Shown here: piece by piece, positions 26,600 through 34,915 of the stretch | Numbering within the stretch: position 1 is the stretch's first letter | Layout: every line of letters begins with the position of its first letter | From: Asticcacaulis currens | Lineage (GTDB): Bacteria > Pseudomonadota > Alphaproteobacteria > Caulobacterales > Caulobacteraceae | DNA length: 64,000 nt | Assembly (NCBI RefSeq): GCF_028550395.1 | Contig: NZ_JAQQKW010000006.1 | Location: 186,001-250,000, forward strand | Direction of reading: 5' to 3' | Made by a program: the position numbers and the translations under genes | The notes under the pieces: generated by a model | Seen by the model: the letters and a program-made list of their open reading frames with translations, nothing else | Told to the model about the DNA's origin: nothing | Database searches by the model: none

Positions 26600-27442
26600 A
26601 TGGGCAAGGGCATGAAGGCGGGCGTTTTGGTCGCCGTAGCCGGTATAGCCGTAGCGGCGGGCGCGCAGGCGGCCACGCAGGTGGAACTGAAGAACATGGC
26701 GGCACGCGTCATCGTCACGCCGGAAAACCGCAGCGACGTGCAACTGACCGTCAATTACGGCAAGGCCGATCTGCCGAAGATTCTGGTTACGACGACGGGC
26801 GACAAGCTGGTGGCGTCCGGTCAGTTGCGTAAACGCAGCTATAGCTGTGCCCGCAATCAGACGGTTCGCATCGACGGCAAGGGGGCGGTGGCTGTGTCCG
26901 ACCTGCCCGTCGTCTATCTGCGCGTACCTATGGACGCCAGGGTGGCCTCCGAAGGCGCCGTCTATGGCCGTATCGGTGCCACGAAAACTCTGGAATTTGC
27001 GCTGGGTGGCTGCGGCGACTGGACCACGGATACGGTGCAGGGCAAGGCCGAACTGAATATCGGCGGCTCAGGCAGTATCCGCGCCGCTGACGCCGCAGAG
27101 GCTGAAGTCGCCGTCGGCGGCTCGGGCGACATCTATCTGGCGCGCGTCAAGTCCCTGTCGGGTGCCATCGGTGGCTCGGGCTCCATCAATGTGGCCGAGG
27201 TGGCCGGGCCCGTGGAAATCGCCATTGGCGGCTCTGGCGACGTGCGGATTGAAAAAGGTGTCGCGCCCAAGGTGGACGTGTCGATTGCCGGTTCCGGGAA
27301 TGTGCGCTTCGGCGGTGAAGCGGGCGATGTGGATGTGTCCATCGTCGGCGCCGGCGACGTGTCCGTGCGCAAGGTCACGGGCCGTGTCTCGCGTTCGGTC
27401 ATGGGATCGGGCCGGGTTCACATCGGTGAGGGCGGTCGCTGA
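26600..27442 (+). CDS. Exported GIN-domain (DUF2807) protein
   Basis: About 280 residues from ATG 26600, which has AGGGG at good spacing and starts a signal peptide (GVLVAVAGIAVAAGAQAA); the frame is open to 26558. From about residue 145 the chain repeats a rung-like pattern of about 20 residues, GGSGSIRAADAAEAEVAVGG, GGSGDIYLA, GGSGSINVA, GGSGDVRIE, SIAGSGNVRFG, characteristic of the beta-helical GIN/DUF2807 fold once called an autotransporter-adhesin head. No membrane barrel or anchor is present. The role is not established for this family; a secreted or periplasmic structural or binding protein is likely. Confidence 0.82.
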   Translation: MGKGMKAGVLVAVAGIAVAAGAQAATQVELKNMAARVIVTPENRSDVQLTVNYGKADLPKILVTTTGDKLVASGQLRKRSYSCARNQTVRIDGKGAVAVSDLPVVYLRVPMDARVASEGAVYGRIGATKTLEFALGGCGDWTTDTVQGKAELNIGGSGSIRAADAAEAEVAVGGSGDIYLARVKSLSGAIGGSGSINVAEVAGPVEIAIGGSGDVRIEKGVAPKVDVSIAGSGNVRFGGEAGDVDVSIVGAGDVSVRKVTGRVSRSVMGSGRVHIGEGGR

Positions 27443-27474
27443 CATAATTGAGTATTCGGTCAGGTGTAAGATGC

Positions 27475-27611
27475 ATCCGACGACGTAATCTCCGCCTGCA
27501 CTTTCCGGGGCAGGTGGCGATCAGGAGAAGGGCCTGATCTTTCGGTCTTGCAATTCTCTGGTTCTCCATAAACTCAGACGCGGCGGCCCTTGTGACCGTC
27601 GCGTTTTTTTT
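27475..27611 (+). ncRNA. Candidate small RNA with three stem-loops
   Basis: No open frame fits the 242-base gap. It holds three consecutive hairpins: CCTGC (27495-27499)/GCAGG (27510-27514), GATCAGG (27519-27525)/CCTGATC (27533-27539) with loop AGAAGGG, and a terminator at 27578-27611. A -10-like TAAGAT lies at 27467-27472. The purine-rich GGAGAAGGG exposed in the second loop resembles target-binding loops of bacterial small RNAs. It could also be merely the 3' UTR of the GIN-domain gene. Confidence 0.35.
27578..27611 (+). terminator. Intrinsic terminator
   Basis: ACGCGGCGG and CCGTCGCGT pair with one G-U around CCCTTGTGA, followed by eight T. It ends either the GIN-domain transcript (stop 135 bases upstream) or the candidate small RNA. 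Confidence 0.8.
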
Positions 27612-27684
27612 GTCACCGTACCGTCTTTTGACAAGAGGGGGCGACTGCGTTAACCCTTGAGGCTGGACTTGGGGGAGGGGTGTC

Positions 27685-28482
27685 ATGCAGACCTTGGTGG
27701 ATGGCCTGTCGGTGCTTGGCGGATGGCGCATCAATTTCATGCAGTTTGTCGCTATCGGTACCATACTGTGTGTCTTCGTCATTCAGGGTTTTCGCATCAA
27801 TCAGGAGTATCAGCGCGCCGTCGTCTATCGGTTGGGGCGCTTCGTCAATGTGCGCGGGCCGGGCCTGTTCTGGATCATTCCCTTCATCGAATGGAGCACC
27901 AAGGTCGATGTGCGGATACTTTCGGTCAATCTCCAGACTCAGGAGACGCTGAGCCGCGACGGCGTGGCGGTGAAGGTCAACGCCGTCGTTTGGTACTGCA
28001 TCGACAACCCGGCCAAGGCGGTCAACAGCGTGCTCGACCCGCATACGGCCGTGCTTCAGGCGGCGGAAACCTCCCTGCGGGATGTGATCGGGCAGCACGA
28101 TCTGGACGCCATCCTTAAGAGCCGCGAACAGATCAACGCGCTTCTGATGACTCAGCTTGACCGCGCGGCCAACAAGTGGGGCGTGGATATCGACGCCGTG
28201 GAAATGCGCGATCTCGACATTCCGGTGCAGATGCAGCGTGCCTTGGCTCAGGAAGCCGAAGCGACCCGTGAAGCCAAGGCTCGCCTGATCAAGGCGCAGG
28301 GCGAACAGGCGGCCTCAGAGACGCTCCGCGCCGCCGCCATGGCCATTGCCGAGGCACCGGGCGCGATGGAACTGCGCCGCCTCCAGACCTTGCAGGAGAT
28401 TGGCACGGAACAGAATTCGACCATCATCCTTGGCTTCCCGCAGGAACTGCTGCACGCGGCGAAGCGTCTGTCTGGTGAATAA
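27685..28482 (+). CDS. SPFH/band 7 domain protein, stomatin-like (slipin)
   Basis: 265 residues. One membrane anchor near residues 20-37 (MQFVAIGTILCVFVIQGF), then a band 7 domain: RINQEYQRAVVYRLGRFVNVRGPGLFWIIPFIE is the hallmark slipin start, with NAVVWYCIDNPAKAVNSV and the helical ALAQEAEATREAKARLIKAQGEQAAS segment that drives oligomerisation. Such proteins form ring scaffolds in membranes and are often encoded beside an NfeD-type partner; no NfeD gene is next to this one. Start ATG 27685 has GGGGGAGGGG upstream. Confidence 0.9.
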   Translation: MQTLVDGLSVLGGWRINFMQFVAIGTILCVFVIQGFRINQEYQRAVVYRLGRFVNVRGPGLFWIIPFIEWSTKVDVRILSVNLQTQETLSRDGVAVKVNAVVWYCIDNPAKAVNSVLDPHTAVLQAAETSLRDVIGQHDLDAILKSREQINALLMTQLDRAANKWGVDIDAVEMRDLDIPVQMQRALAQEAEATREAKARLIKAQGEQAASETLRAAAMAIAEAPGAMELRRLQTLQEIGTEQNSTIILGFPQELLHAAKRLSGE

Positions 28483-28589
28483 CAAGTTTTTGGTGGATTT
28501 TGCGTGGCGGTGGCTTGCCCTTTGCCCCAACCGCTGATACACGCGACTTCCTCTGAAACCGCCGTGTTATGACAGGGCCGGTTTCTTAT

Positions 28590-28665
28590 AGGGGTATAGC
28601 TCAGCTGGTAGAGCGCCGGTCTCCAAAACCGGAAGTCGTGGGTTCGAGTCCCTCTGCCCCTGCCA
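28590..28665 (+). tRNA. tRNA-Trp (anticodon CCA)
   Basis: 76 nt including encoded CCA. Acceptor AGGGGTA pairs with TGCCCCT, D-arm GCTCAGCTGGTAGAGC, anticodon loop CTCCAAA, T-arm GTGGGTTCGAGTCCC. Its position just before secE-nusG is an old and widespread bacterial gene order. Confidence 0.97.
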
Positions 28666-28673
28666 TTTCATCG

Positions 28674-28711
28674 CAAATGAGGCTTGAAATCGCGATTTCG
28701 AGCCTCATTTG
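28674..28711 (+). terminator. Long stem-loop after tRNA-Trp
   Basis: Two 19-base arms, starting CAAATGAGGCTTGAAATCG and running directly into its near-perfect complement (one G-U). There is no T-run, so it may be a processing or partial termination signal between the tRNA and secE. Confidence 0.5.
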
Positions 28712-28753
28712 TGTTGGAAGCGCACCCCTGAATAAAGCTGGACGAGAACACTT

Positions 28754-29056
28754 ATGGCCAAAAAGCCCCCTTCGACCCCGACGGTAGACAGCGCGCGCAA
28801 AGTCGCGGTCGCCCCCGTGGCTGCGGCCAAGGCGACCGGCAGCGAAGCCGTCATCCCGAAGAAGCGTACCAGCCCGGCCAAATTCTTTCAGGAAGTCCGT
28901 CAGGAAGCGCGCAAGATCACCTGGACCTCGCGCAAGGAAACCTGGATCACCACGGTGATGGTGTTCATCATGGTCGTCGTCGCCTGTGCGTTCTTCTATA
29001 TCGTTGACGGCGGACTGGGATTCGCGGTCAACTCGCTCATCAATCTCGGACGTTAA
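28754..29056 (+). CDS. secE: Preprotein translocase subunit SecE
   Basis: 100 residues. The C-terminal core FFQEVRQEARKITWTSRKETWITTVMVFIMVVVACAFFYIVD is the conserved amphipathic helix followed by the single membrane segment of SecE, which clamps SecY in the SecYEG channel. The N-terminal 35 residues are a basic, low-complexity extension. Followed 13 bases later by nusG, the classic secE-nusG pair. Confidence 0.95.
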   Translation: MAKKPPSTPTVDSARKVAVAPVAAAKATGSEAVIPKKRTSPAKFFQEVRQEARKITWTSRKETWITTVMVFIMVVVACAFFYIVDGGLGFAVNSLINLGR

Positions 29057-29069
29057 GGGCTCACAACAC

Positions 29070-29639
29070 ATGGCCGAAACCCTGGAAGCGACGCTCGCAC
29101 CGAACCCCAAGCACAAGTGGTACATCGTCCACGCCTATTCCAACTTTGAAAAGAAGGTGGCCGAATCCCTGCGCGAGCAGGCCAAGGCGCAGGGCCTTGA
29201 GGACAAATTCTCCGAAATCCTCGTCCCCACCGAAGAAGTCGTCGAAGTCCGTCGCGGCCGCAAGTTCAACTCCGAACGCAAATTCTTCCCCGGCTATGTG
29301 CTGGTGAAGATGGAACTGACCGACGAAGCCTTCCACCTCGTCAAGAATACCCCCAAGGTCACCGGCTTCCTCGGTTCGGGCTCCAAGCCCATGCCGGTCT
29401 CCGAAAAGGAAGTGCAGCGCATCGTCGGTAATGTCGAAGTCGCCGCCGAAAAGCCCAAGACCGTCCTGTCCTTCGACATCGGCGAAAAGATCAAGGTCAC
29501 CGACGGCCCCTTCGCCTCGTTCGATGGCGTGGTCGAAAGCGTCGATCAGGAACACGCCCGCCTCAAGGTCTCGGTGTCGATCTTCGGTCGCGCCACCCCG
29601 GTCGATCTGGAATTCGGTCAGGTCGAAAAGACCGTCTGA
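29070..29639 (+). CDS. nusG: Transcription termination/antitermination factor NusG
   Basis: 189 residues from ATG 29070 (the frame is open upstream through secE, but MAETLEATLAPNPKHKWYIVHAYSNFEKKVAESL is the normal NusG start). NGN domain about 17-115 with FPGYVLVKMELTDEAFHLVKNTPKVTGFLG; the KOW domain follows (GEKIKVTDGPFASFDGVVESVDQEHARLKV). It binds RNA polymerase to suppress pausing and links it to Rho or the ribosome. A strong terminator follows at 29664. Confidence 0.97.
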   Translation: MAETLEATLAPNPKHKWYIVHAYSNFEKKVAESLREQAKAQGLEDKFSEILVPTEEVVEVRRGRKFNSERKFFPGYVLVKMELTDEAFHLVKNTPKVTGFLGSGSKPMPVSEKEVQRIVGNVEVAAEKPKTVLSFDIGEKIKVTDGPFASFDGVVESVDQEHARLKVSVSIFGRATPVDLEFGQVEKTV

Positions 29640-29663
29640 TCGTATTCGCAAAATCCGTTTGCG

Positions 29664-29702
29664 CAAACTCCACATGGCTCGGCCGTGTGGGGTTTGTTTT
29701 TT
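29664..29702 (+). terminator. Intrinsic terminator of secE-nusG
   Basis: CAAACTCCACA (29664-29674) pairs with TGTGGGGTTTG (29686-29696) with one G-U, followed by T6. Separates secE-nusG from the ribosomal protein genes. Confidence 0.85.
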
Positions 29703-29733
29703 GCCTTCTCGGCTTTCGGGTCAGGGTAAGATC

Positions 29734-29753
29734 CCGGGGTCAGTTGACCCCGG
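29734..29753. repeat. Perfect short hairpin in the nusG-downstream gap
   Basis: CCGGGGTCA and TGACCCCGG are separated by two bases. GATCCCGGGGTC-type palindromes are a common alphaproteobacterial intergenic element. Confidence 0.45.
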
Positions 29754-29875
29754 ACCCCGGATGTCGGTGCGCGATTGCTGATGACTCAGTTTGAGGTTGG
29801 GAAGGGCTTTGGCCACCAAAAACACAAAAAAGCACGAACGGGAGCCTGTGGCACAGGTTTGCGCCTGACCTATCA

Positions 29876-29969
29876 AACCACAGATTACACAGATTTCACA
29901 GATTATCCGTGTCTGCGTAACGCATAGGCGCGTAGCGCCAATCTGTGTCAATCTGTGAAATTTGTGGTT
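29876..29969. repeat. Nested CACAGAT/ATCTGTG cruciform repeat, family C copy 1
   Basis: The 448-base gap between nusG and the next gene holds no plausible gene; its main content is this element. Outer arms AACCACA/TGTGGTT, middle arms TTTCACAGATT (29894-29904)/AATCTGTGAAA (29950-29960), inner GGCGC-GTA-GCGCC (29927-29939). A second copy with the same outer motif is at 45976-46104. Confidence 0.65.
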
Positions 29970-30087
29970 CAAAATCTTTCGGCGCGCAGCGCCCCTCACT
30001 CGCGCAGGCCGCACAAAGGTCAGGGCCCTGCGGGCCGGGCAGTTCAACGGCTCTTTTTCGTGGCCAACGCTTTATAGGTTTAGCCGT

Positions 30088-30789
30088 TCACCCTGTATCC
30101 AGCGGGAAGAGATCAGGCCACAACAGGTTGAGGTCCGCGCGGCTAAACTGCTTGAGCCCTTTCAGGATCGTCTCCCGCGTCTCGCCCCTGGCATAAAAGG
30201 CGCTGAGCCGGTCACCGTGGATGATTTCCACATCCTCATCATGGATCAGACCGAAATCGTGGTACGCCAGCAAGGCATCTTGCGGTCGGGGGATGGCCAC
30301 TGTGTTCAGGACGCGCTCACGCAAGGCCGTCTCCTGCGGCGTCAGGGGCCGCGAAGGCGGCTTGCGCGGCTTGGGCATCCGAGGTTCGCGTTTAGCCTCC
30401 ACCGGCGGTACGGACGCGGGCTGAGGTTTAGCTTCGGGATGCGGCTGTGTCCGGGCGCGCGTCGCGGCCCTCATCCGTTCAATCTGCGCCTTGAGTTCAC
30501 CAACGGGATCGCGGTCCAGCCAGTGGCCGGGTTCGTCGGGCGTATTTTGCAGCTTTTGATTGTCAACGGCGGCGATGGGCTGCCTATGGGCCTGCCGCTC
30601 GGACGCATCGCAGCGGGCATAGAGGCGCTCGATCATCAGCGCCGTGCGGATACCCTTGGCGACTTCGTCCGGCGTTTCGGGTGCGTCCATCGCGGTCAGC
30701 GCCCTCAGCATCCGGTCCGCATAGGCATGCAAATGTGCGCGCCGCTGTTCCGGGGTCAAAGGGGCTGCCATGTCCGTCGTCTCGGTCAT
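30088..30789 (-). CDS. Hypothetical protein, charged with Pro-rich linker
   Basis: About 233 residues from ATG 30789; an upstream extension is GC-rich and unconvincing. Not recognised. The N-terminal helical part (TPEQRRAHLHAYADRMLRALTAMDAPETPDEVAKGIRTALMIERLYARCD) resembles small soluble helical proteins annotated as unknown in Caulobacterales. A basic Pro/Lys linker (about 130-165) leads to a C-terminal helical domain (LTPQETALRERVL... HDFGLIHDEDVEIIHGD... LKGLKQFSRADLNLLWPDLFP). No signal peptide or membrane helix. It sits on the opposite strand inside what is usually a single secE-nusG-rplKAJL block. Confidence 0.7.
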   Translation of the reverse strand: MTETTDMAAPLTPEQRRAHLHAYADRMLRALTAMDAPETPDEVAKGIRTALMIERLYARCDASERQAHRQPIAAVDNQKLQNTPDEPGHWLDRDPVGELKAQIERMRAATRARTQPHPEAKPQPASVPPVEAKREPRMPKPRKPPSRPLTPQETALRERVLNTVAIPRPQDALLAYHDFGLIHDEDVEIIHGDRLSAFYARGETRETILKGLKQFSRADLNLLWPDLFPLDTG

Positions 30790-31006
30790 GCGCCCAAGGG
30801 TAACCGCGCTTTTTCCGGTGGGGATAGATTTCGCGCCCCTAAACCGGATGCAGGGGCTGTGCCCCTGCCCGCCGGAGGCTCTTGGTTTGCCACGAAATCG
30901 CATAATCGCCCTTGCGGTGACGGGGCTTTTCGTCTAAGGCACCCGCTCTTCGTCTTCGGACGGAGTTAAATCCGTGGAAGGGGCGACCCGCACCACGGCT
31001 CACAAC

Positions 31007-31024
31007 GTCCCAAAAGATCGGGAC
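31007..31024 (+). promoter_or_regulatory. Small hairpin just before the rplK ribosome-binding site
   Basis: GTCCC (31007-31011) and GGGAC (31020-31024) lie directly ahead of TATGGAGA. Leaders of rplK-rplA are classic sites of feedback by protein L1, so this may be part of such a site; the match is by position only. Confidence 0.3.
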
Positions 31025-31040
31025 TTTATGGAGATATCCA

Positions 31041-31469
31041 ATGGCTAAGAAAATCCTGGGCTACATCAAGCTCCAGGTGAAGGCCGGCTCTGCCACGCCT
31101 TCGCCCCCCATCGGCCCGGCTCTGGGTCAGCGCGGCGTCAACATCATGGGTTTCTGTAAGGAATTCAACGCCCGCACCGAAAACGTCGAAAAAGGCACGC
31201 CGCTCCCGACCATCATCACGGTCTATCAGGACAAGTCGTTCACCTTCGTCACCAAGACGCCGCCGGCCACCTTCTTCATCAAGCAGACGCTTGGTCTGAA
31301 GTCGGGTTCGCAAAAGCCCGGCCGTGACTCGGCGGGTTCGATCACCCGTCAGCAGCTGAAGGACATCGCTGAGAAGAAGATGAAGGATCTTTCGGCTCAC
31401 GACATCGACGCCGCCGCCAAGATCATCGAGGGCTCGGCCCGTTCGATGGGTCTGAAGATCGTCGATTAA
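31041..31469 (+). CDS. rplK: 50S ribosomal protein L11
   Basis: 142 residues. [41 protein letters not shown] is the unmistakable L11 start; the rRNA-binding C-terminal domain with [26 protein letters not shown] follows. L11 forms the GTPase-associated centre with 23S rRNA and contacts L10/L12. Start ATG has GGAGA. Followed after 11 bases by rplA. Confidence 0.98.
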   Translation: MAKKILGYIKLQVKAGSATPSPPIGPALGQRGVNIMGFCKEFNARTENVEKGTPLPTIITVYQDKSFTFVTKTPPATFFIKQTLGLKSGSQKPGRDSAGSITRQQLKDIAEKKMKDLSAHDIDAAAKIIEGSARSMGLKIVD

Positions 31470-31480
31470 GGGGAATTCTG

Positions 31481-32167
31481 ATGACCAAGATTGCAAAGCG
31501 CATTCAGGCCTGGAACGTCGAGGCCGACAAGCTGCACAACCTGACCGACGCTCTGGGCGTTGTGAAGGCCAATGCCAAGGCCAAGTTCGACGAGTCGGTC
31601 GAAATCGCCGTCAACCTGGGCGTTGACCCGCGTCACGCCGACCAGCAGGTCCGTGGCGTCGTTCAACTGCCGTCGGGCACGGGTAAGGACGTCCGCGTCG
31701 CCGTGTTCGCCAAGGACAAGAAGGCCGAGGAAGCTCTGGCCGCCGGTGCCGAAGTCGTGGGTGCCGAAGACCTGGTCGAAAAGATTCAGGGCGGCTTCAT
31801 GGACTTTGACCGCGTTATCGCGTCTCCGGACATGATGGCTCTGGTCGGTCGCCTCGGTAAGGTGCTGGGCCCGCGCGGCCTGATGCCGAACCCGAAGGTC
31901 GGCACCGTGACCCCGAACGTCGCTCAGGCCGTCAAGGACGCCAAGTCGGGTGCCGTCGAATTCCGCGTCGAAAAGGCCGGTATCGTGCACGCCGGCATCG
32001 GCAAGACCTCGTTCACGGTCGAGCAGCTCGAAGCCAATGCCAAGGCTCTGGTGGACGCCCTCGTGAAGGCTCGTCCGTCGGGTGCCAAGGGTCTCTATGT
32101 GAAGAAGATCTCGCTGTCTTCGACCATGGGCCCAGGCGTGAAGGTCGATACCTCTTCCGCGCTCTAA
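31481..32167 (+). CDS. rplA: 50S ribosomal protein L1
   Basis: 228 residues. Typical L1 blocks: [35 protein letters not shown] near residue 31, [27 protein letters not shown] near 117 and [24 protein letters not shown] near 170. It builds the L1 stalk at the ribosomal E site and by family knowledge represses its own operon. Ribosome-binding site GGGGAAT. Ends a two-gene unit closed by the terminator at 32291. Confidence 0.98.
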   Translation: MTKIAKRIQAWNVEADKLHNLTDALGVVKANAKAKFDESVEIAVNLGVDPRHADQQVRGVVQLPSGTGKDVRVAVFAKDKKAEEALAAGAEVVGAEDLVEKIQGGFMDFDRVIASPDMMALVGRLGKVLGPRGLMPNPKVGTVTPNVAQAVKDAKSGAVEFRVEKAGIVHAGIGKTSFTVEQLEANAKALVDALVKARPSGAKGLYVKKISLSSTMGPGVKVDTSSAL

Positions 32168-32290
32168 ATCGCGCTGACGGGCTGCAAACCCTCATCTGCT
32201 TGCGATACGGTGCTCACGTACTGAAGTACGCTGCGCTCCGTTTCTCATCAGCTAACGGTTTTCGCCACGCCATCCCGATTTAATGATTTT

Positions 32291-32323
32291 AAAAAGCCGC
32301 TCCGGCAACGGGGCGGCTTTTTT
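32291..32323. terminator. Bidirectional intrinsic terminator after rplA
   Basis: AAAAAGCCGCTCC and GGGGCGGCTTTTTT form a GC-rich stem with A-run and T-run on either side, able to serve rplKA rightward and the miaE gene leftward. Between rplA and this hairpin is a CGTACT-GA-AGTACG stem (about 32214-32231). Confidence 0.88.
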
Positions 32324-32333
32324 GCGTCTGGCT

Positions 32334-32954
32334 TCAGGCCGCCACGAGCGTCGGTAAGCCGCTATGGAAGCGGAACTCCGGGTCGGGGTCGTGGATCAGG
32401 GCCTGTTCCACCGGGCGGATGGCGTCGATGCGCGCCGCAATGTCGTCGGCGTCGCCATAGAGGTGCGCCAGTTTGAGATAGTTGCGGAAATGGCGGCCCT
32501 CGCTGTCGAGCAGGCCCTTATAGAACTTGCCCAATTCGTCATCGAGATATGGATAGAGCGCCGCGAAGCGCTCGCACGAACGCGCCTCGATAAAGGCTGA
32601 GATGACCAGAATATCGGTCATCATGCCGGGTTCCGTTCGCCGGACCATGGTGCGCAGCCCGGAGGCGTAACGTGCCGCTGACAGCGGGCGCAGGGCGATG
32701 CCGCGCTTCCTGATCAGCTTCATCACCTGTTCGTGGTGGACCAGCTCCTCGCGCGCCAGCCGGCTCATGGCGTCCACCAACTCGGCATGGGTCTGATACT
32801 TGGCCATCAGGTTGATGGCGTTGGAAGCCGCCTTGTACTCGCACGCCTTGTGATCGAGCAGGAGAATGTCCTGATGAGCCAGGGCGGCTTCAATCCATTC
32901 GGGCGGTGTCGCAGAGCCCAGAAAGGCCAGTATGTCGTCAAGATCGGTACGCAT
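32334..32954 (-). CDS. miaE: tRNA hydroxylase MiaE-like (ferritin-like diiron enzyme)
   Basis: 206 residues. The iron-binding pattern of MiaE is visible: HKACEYKAASNA, REELVHHEQVMKLI (E-x-x-H), ISAFIEARSCERF, and DSEGRHFRNYLKLA (E-x-x-H), in a four-helix bundle. MiaE uses O2 to hydroxylate the isopentenyl side chain of the modified A37 of tRNAs that read U-starting codons. Its start overlaps the end of the GlxA-like regulator gene by 17 bases, which suggests coupled translation. It shares the terminator at 32291 with rplA. Confidence 0.88.
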   Translation of the reverse strand: MRTDLDDILAFLGSATPPEWIEAALAHQDILLLDHKACEYKAASNAINLMAKYQTHAELVDAMSRLAREELVHHEQVMKLIRKRGIALRPLSAARYASGLRTMVRRTEPGMMTDILVISAFIEARSCERFAALYPYLDDELGKFYKGLLDSEGRHFRNYLKLAHLYGDADDIAARIDAIRPVEQALIHDPDPEFRFHSGLPTLVAA

Positions 32955-33966
32955 AGCCTGCCTCTGCCAAATCTGGTGACGGCGCGCAAGCTACAGCCGG
33001 CGCTAAACGCTGAAAGGTCTGGCGGTAGGCCGTGGGCGTGGTCGAAAGCTGTTCCCGGAAATGGTGGCGGAAGTTGGCGGCGCTGCCGAAACCGCAGGTG
33101 TGAGCGATCAGGTCGATACTGTCCGTCGTGGCCTCCAGAAGGTCGCGTGCGGTTTGCAAGCGAACCTGCATCAGCCATTTGGCGGGCGTTGTCCCCGTGG
33201 CTTCTTCGAAACGGCGCAGGAAGGTGCGTTCACTCATACCCGCCCGGCGGGCCAGTTGCGCCACCGTGTGCGGCTGATCCAGGCATTCGCGCAGGTAGTC
33301 GAGCAGGGGCCCCAGCCGGTTGCGTTCATATTCGATGGGAACGGACCTCTGGATATACTGTGCCTGACCGCCGTCGCGGTGTGGTGGCACCACGAGGCGT
33401 CGGGCGACCTTGTTGGCGGCTTCCGGGCCGAAATCGCGGCGGATGACGTGCAGGCACAGGTCGATCCCGGCGGCACTCCCGGCCGAGGTCAGGATCTGCC
33501 CCTCGTCGATATACAGAACGTCCGGCACCAGCTCGACCTCCGGCCAGTGGCATTTGACGTGCTCAACGTACTTCCAGTGGGTCGTGGCGCGCCGTCCTTT
33601 GAGCAGCCCGGCGGCGGCCAGCACAAAGGCCCCGGAGCAGATGGTGACGATGCGGGCCCCGCGCGCATAGGCGCGCTGGATCAGGGCCACCAGATCATTG
33701 GAAATGGGCTTGTCCAGCGGCCAGCCGGGGATGATCAGCGTGCCCGCGGTGTCCAGCCACGGGCGCGGCCCTGTGGCCGCGAGTGAGAGGCCCGCCGTCG
33801 TGCGGCAGGGACCGTCTTCGACATTGACCACCTGAAAGCGATACCAGTCCGGCCCCATTTCCGGGCGTTCCAGACCGAACAGCTCAACAGCGATCGAAAA
33901 CTCAAACAAGGGCATCCCGTCGAAGGCTAGGGCGCAGACATCGTGATTGAGCAGGGTCTTTGGCAT
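32938..33966 (-). CDS. GlxA family transcriptional regulator (DJ-1/PfpI domain plus AraC HTH)
   Basis: 342 residues from ATG 33966; a TTG 30 bases further upstream is less likely. N-terminal DJ-1/PfpI-like domain (about 10-190) with GARIVTICSGAFVLAAAGLLKGRRATTHW, containing the nucleophile-elbow Cys. C-terminal double helix-turn-helix of AraC type: HTVAQLARRAGMSERTFLRRFEEATGTTPAKWL and DLIAHTCGFGSAANFRHHFREQLSTTPTAYRQTF. Proteins of this family activate catabolic genes for amino-acid derivatives and amides; target here unknown. Together with miaE it interrupts the ribosomal protein block. Confidence 0.92.
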   Translation of the reverse strand: MPKTLLNHDVCALAFDGMPLFEFSIAVELFGLERPEMGPDWYRFQVVNVEDGPCRTTAGLSLAATGPRPWLDTAGTLIIPGWPLDKPISNDLVALIQRAYARGARIVTICSGAFVLAAAGLLKGRRATTHWKYVEHVKCHWPEVELVPDVLYIDEGQILTSAGSAAGIDLCLHVIRRDFGPEAANKVARRLVVPPHRDGGQAQYIQRSVPIEYERNRLGPLLDYLRECLDQPHTVAQLARRAGMSERTFLRRFEEATGTTPAKWLMQVRLQTARDLLEATTDSIDLIAHTCGFGSAANFRHHFREQLSTTPTAYRQTFQRLAPAVACAPSPDLAEAGYAYRS

Positions 33967-34216
33967 GATTTTATCTTTCGGGCCAATATCTGCCAAAAGC
34001 CATAGCGCCGAACCGCGGCCAACGCAATAAATGTCAGGGGCCTCTTGCTTTTGCGGCGACTTACGGGTAAGGGACCCGCCTCGGTGTGGGAATTTCGGTT
34101 TCCCTCCGTTCTGTCCGAGACCTTCGTGGGAGCAGGGGCCGCCTGTTCCATAAGTTTCCGGTAGCCGCCGGAACCCGAATATAGACGGGACGCGAAACGC
34201 CTCTAGGATTTCATGC

Positions 34217-34334
34217 CTGCCTTAAGGGCAGCGTGGTCTGGTTGCCTTTGCCTCTCATCATGGACAGTGACTTTGCCGTTCCGGGTAACCGGGACGTTTA
34301 AGTCGTTTCACCTTTGCGGGATTGTCCCGCAAAG
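34217..34334 (+). promoter_or_regulatory. Structured leader of rplJ (probable L10 leader)
   Basis: The 390-base gap between the divergent regulator and rplJ contains successive hairpins: CTGCC-TTAAG-GGCAG (34217-34231), CGTTCCGG-GTAA-CCGGGACG (34277-34296) and a perfect 10-bp stem CTTTGCGGGA-TTG-TCCCGCAAAG (34312-34334). Position and structure fit the autoregulatory mRNA site where the L10(L12)4 complex binds. Which bases match the L10 consensus was not tested. Confidence 0.5.
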
Positions 34335-34356
34335 CAATCCTCAATTGGAGGCCACA

Positions 34357-34875
34357 ATGGACCGCGCTAAAAAAGCCGAATCGATTGAAGAGCTCAAGAG
34401 CGTCTTCGCCGAATCCGGCTCCGTGGTTGTTGCCCAGTATTCGGGCATGACCTTTGTGGAAATGGCTGATCTGCGTCTGCGTCTTCGTAAGGAAGGCGCG
34501 GTTCTCAGAGTGTTCAAGAACCGTCTGGCTCAGAAGGCTCTGGCTGGCGCTGCGGGTGAAAAGGGCGATGCCCTATTCAAGTTCCCTACCGTGCTCGCCT
34601 ACGCCAATGATCCGGTGACGGCCGCGAAAATCGCCGCCCAGTACGCCAAAGAGAATGACAAGTTCAAGATCGTTGGCGGCATCATGGAAGGGACGACCGT
34701 CCTCGACGCCAATGGCGTCAAGGCTCTGGCCACCCTGCCGTCGCTGGACGAACTGCGTGGCAAGCTCATCGGTCTGCTTCAGGCCCCGGCGACCAAGGTT
34801 GCTGGCGTGCTTCAGGCGCCTGCCGGCCAACTGGCTCGCGTTTTCAACGCTTACGCGACCAAAGAAAACGCCTAA
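34357..34875 (+). CDS. rplJ: 50S ribosomal protein L10
   Basis: 172 residues from ATG 34357, preceded by TTGGAGG; the frame is open back to 34213 but that part is leader. MDRAKKAESIEELKSVFAESGSVVVAQYSGMTFVEMADLRLRLRKEG is the standard L10 N-terminus; the C-terminal helix (GKLIGLLQAPATKVAGVLQAPAGQLARVFNAYA) carries the L7/L12 dimer-binding sites. With rplL it forms the ribosomal stalk. Spaced 40 bases from rplL. Confidence 0.97.
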   Translation: MDRAKKAESIEELKSVFAESGSVVVAQYSGMTFVEMADLRLRLRKEGAVLRVFKNRLAQKALAGAAGEKGDALFKFPTVLAYANDPVTAAKIAAQYAKENDKFKIVGGIMEGTTVLDANGVKALATLPSLDELRGKLIGLLQAPATKVAGVLQAPAGQLARVFNAYATKENA

Positions 34876-34915
34876 CAGCTCATTCCCCAACCCCTCTCAT
34901 CCTTAAGGAAATACC

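Noticed and set aside
30790-30903. 38-codon N-terminal extension of the hypothetical gene
   Set aside because: Its translation is unlike the rest of the protein, and the ATG at 30789 opens the well-formed helical part.
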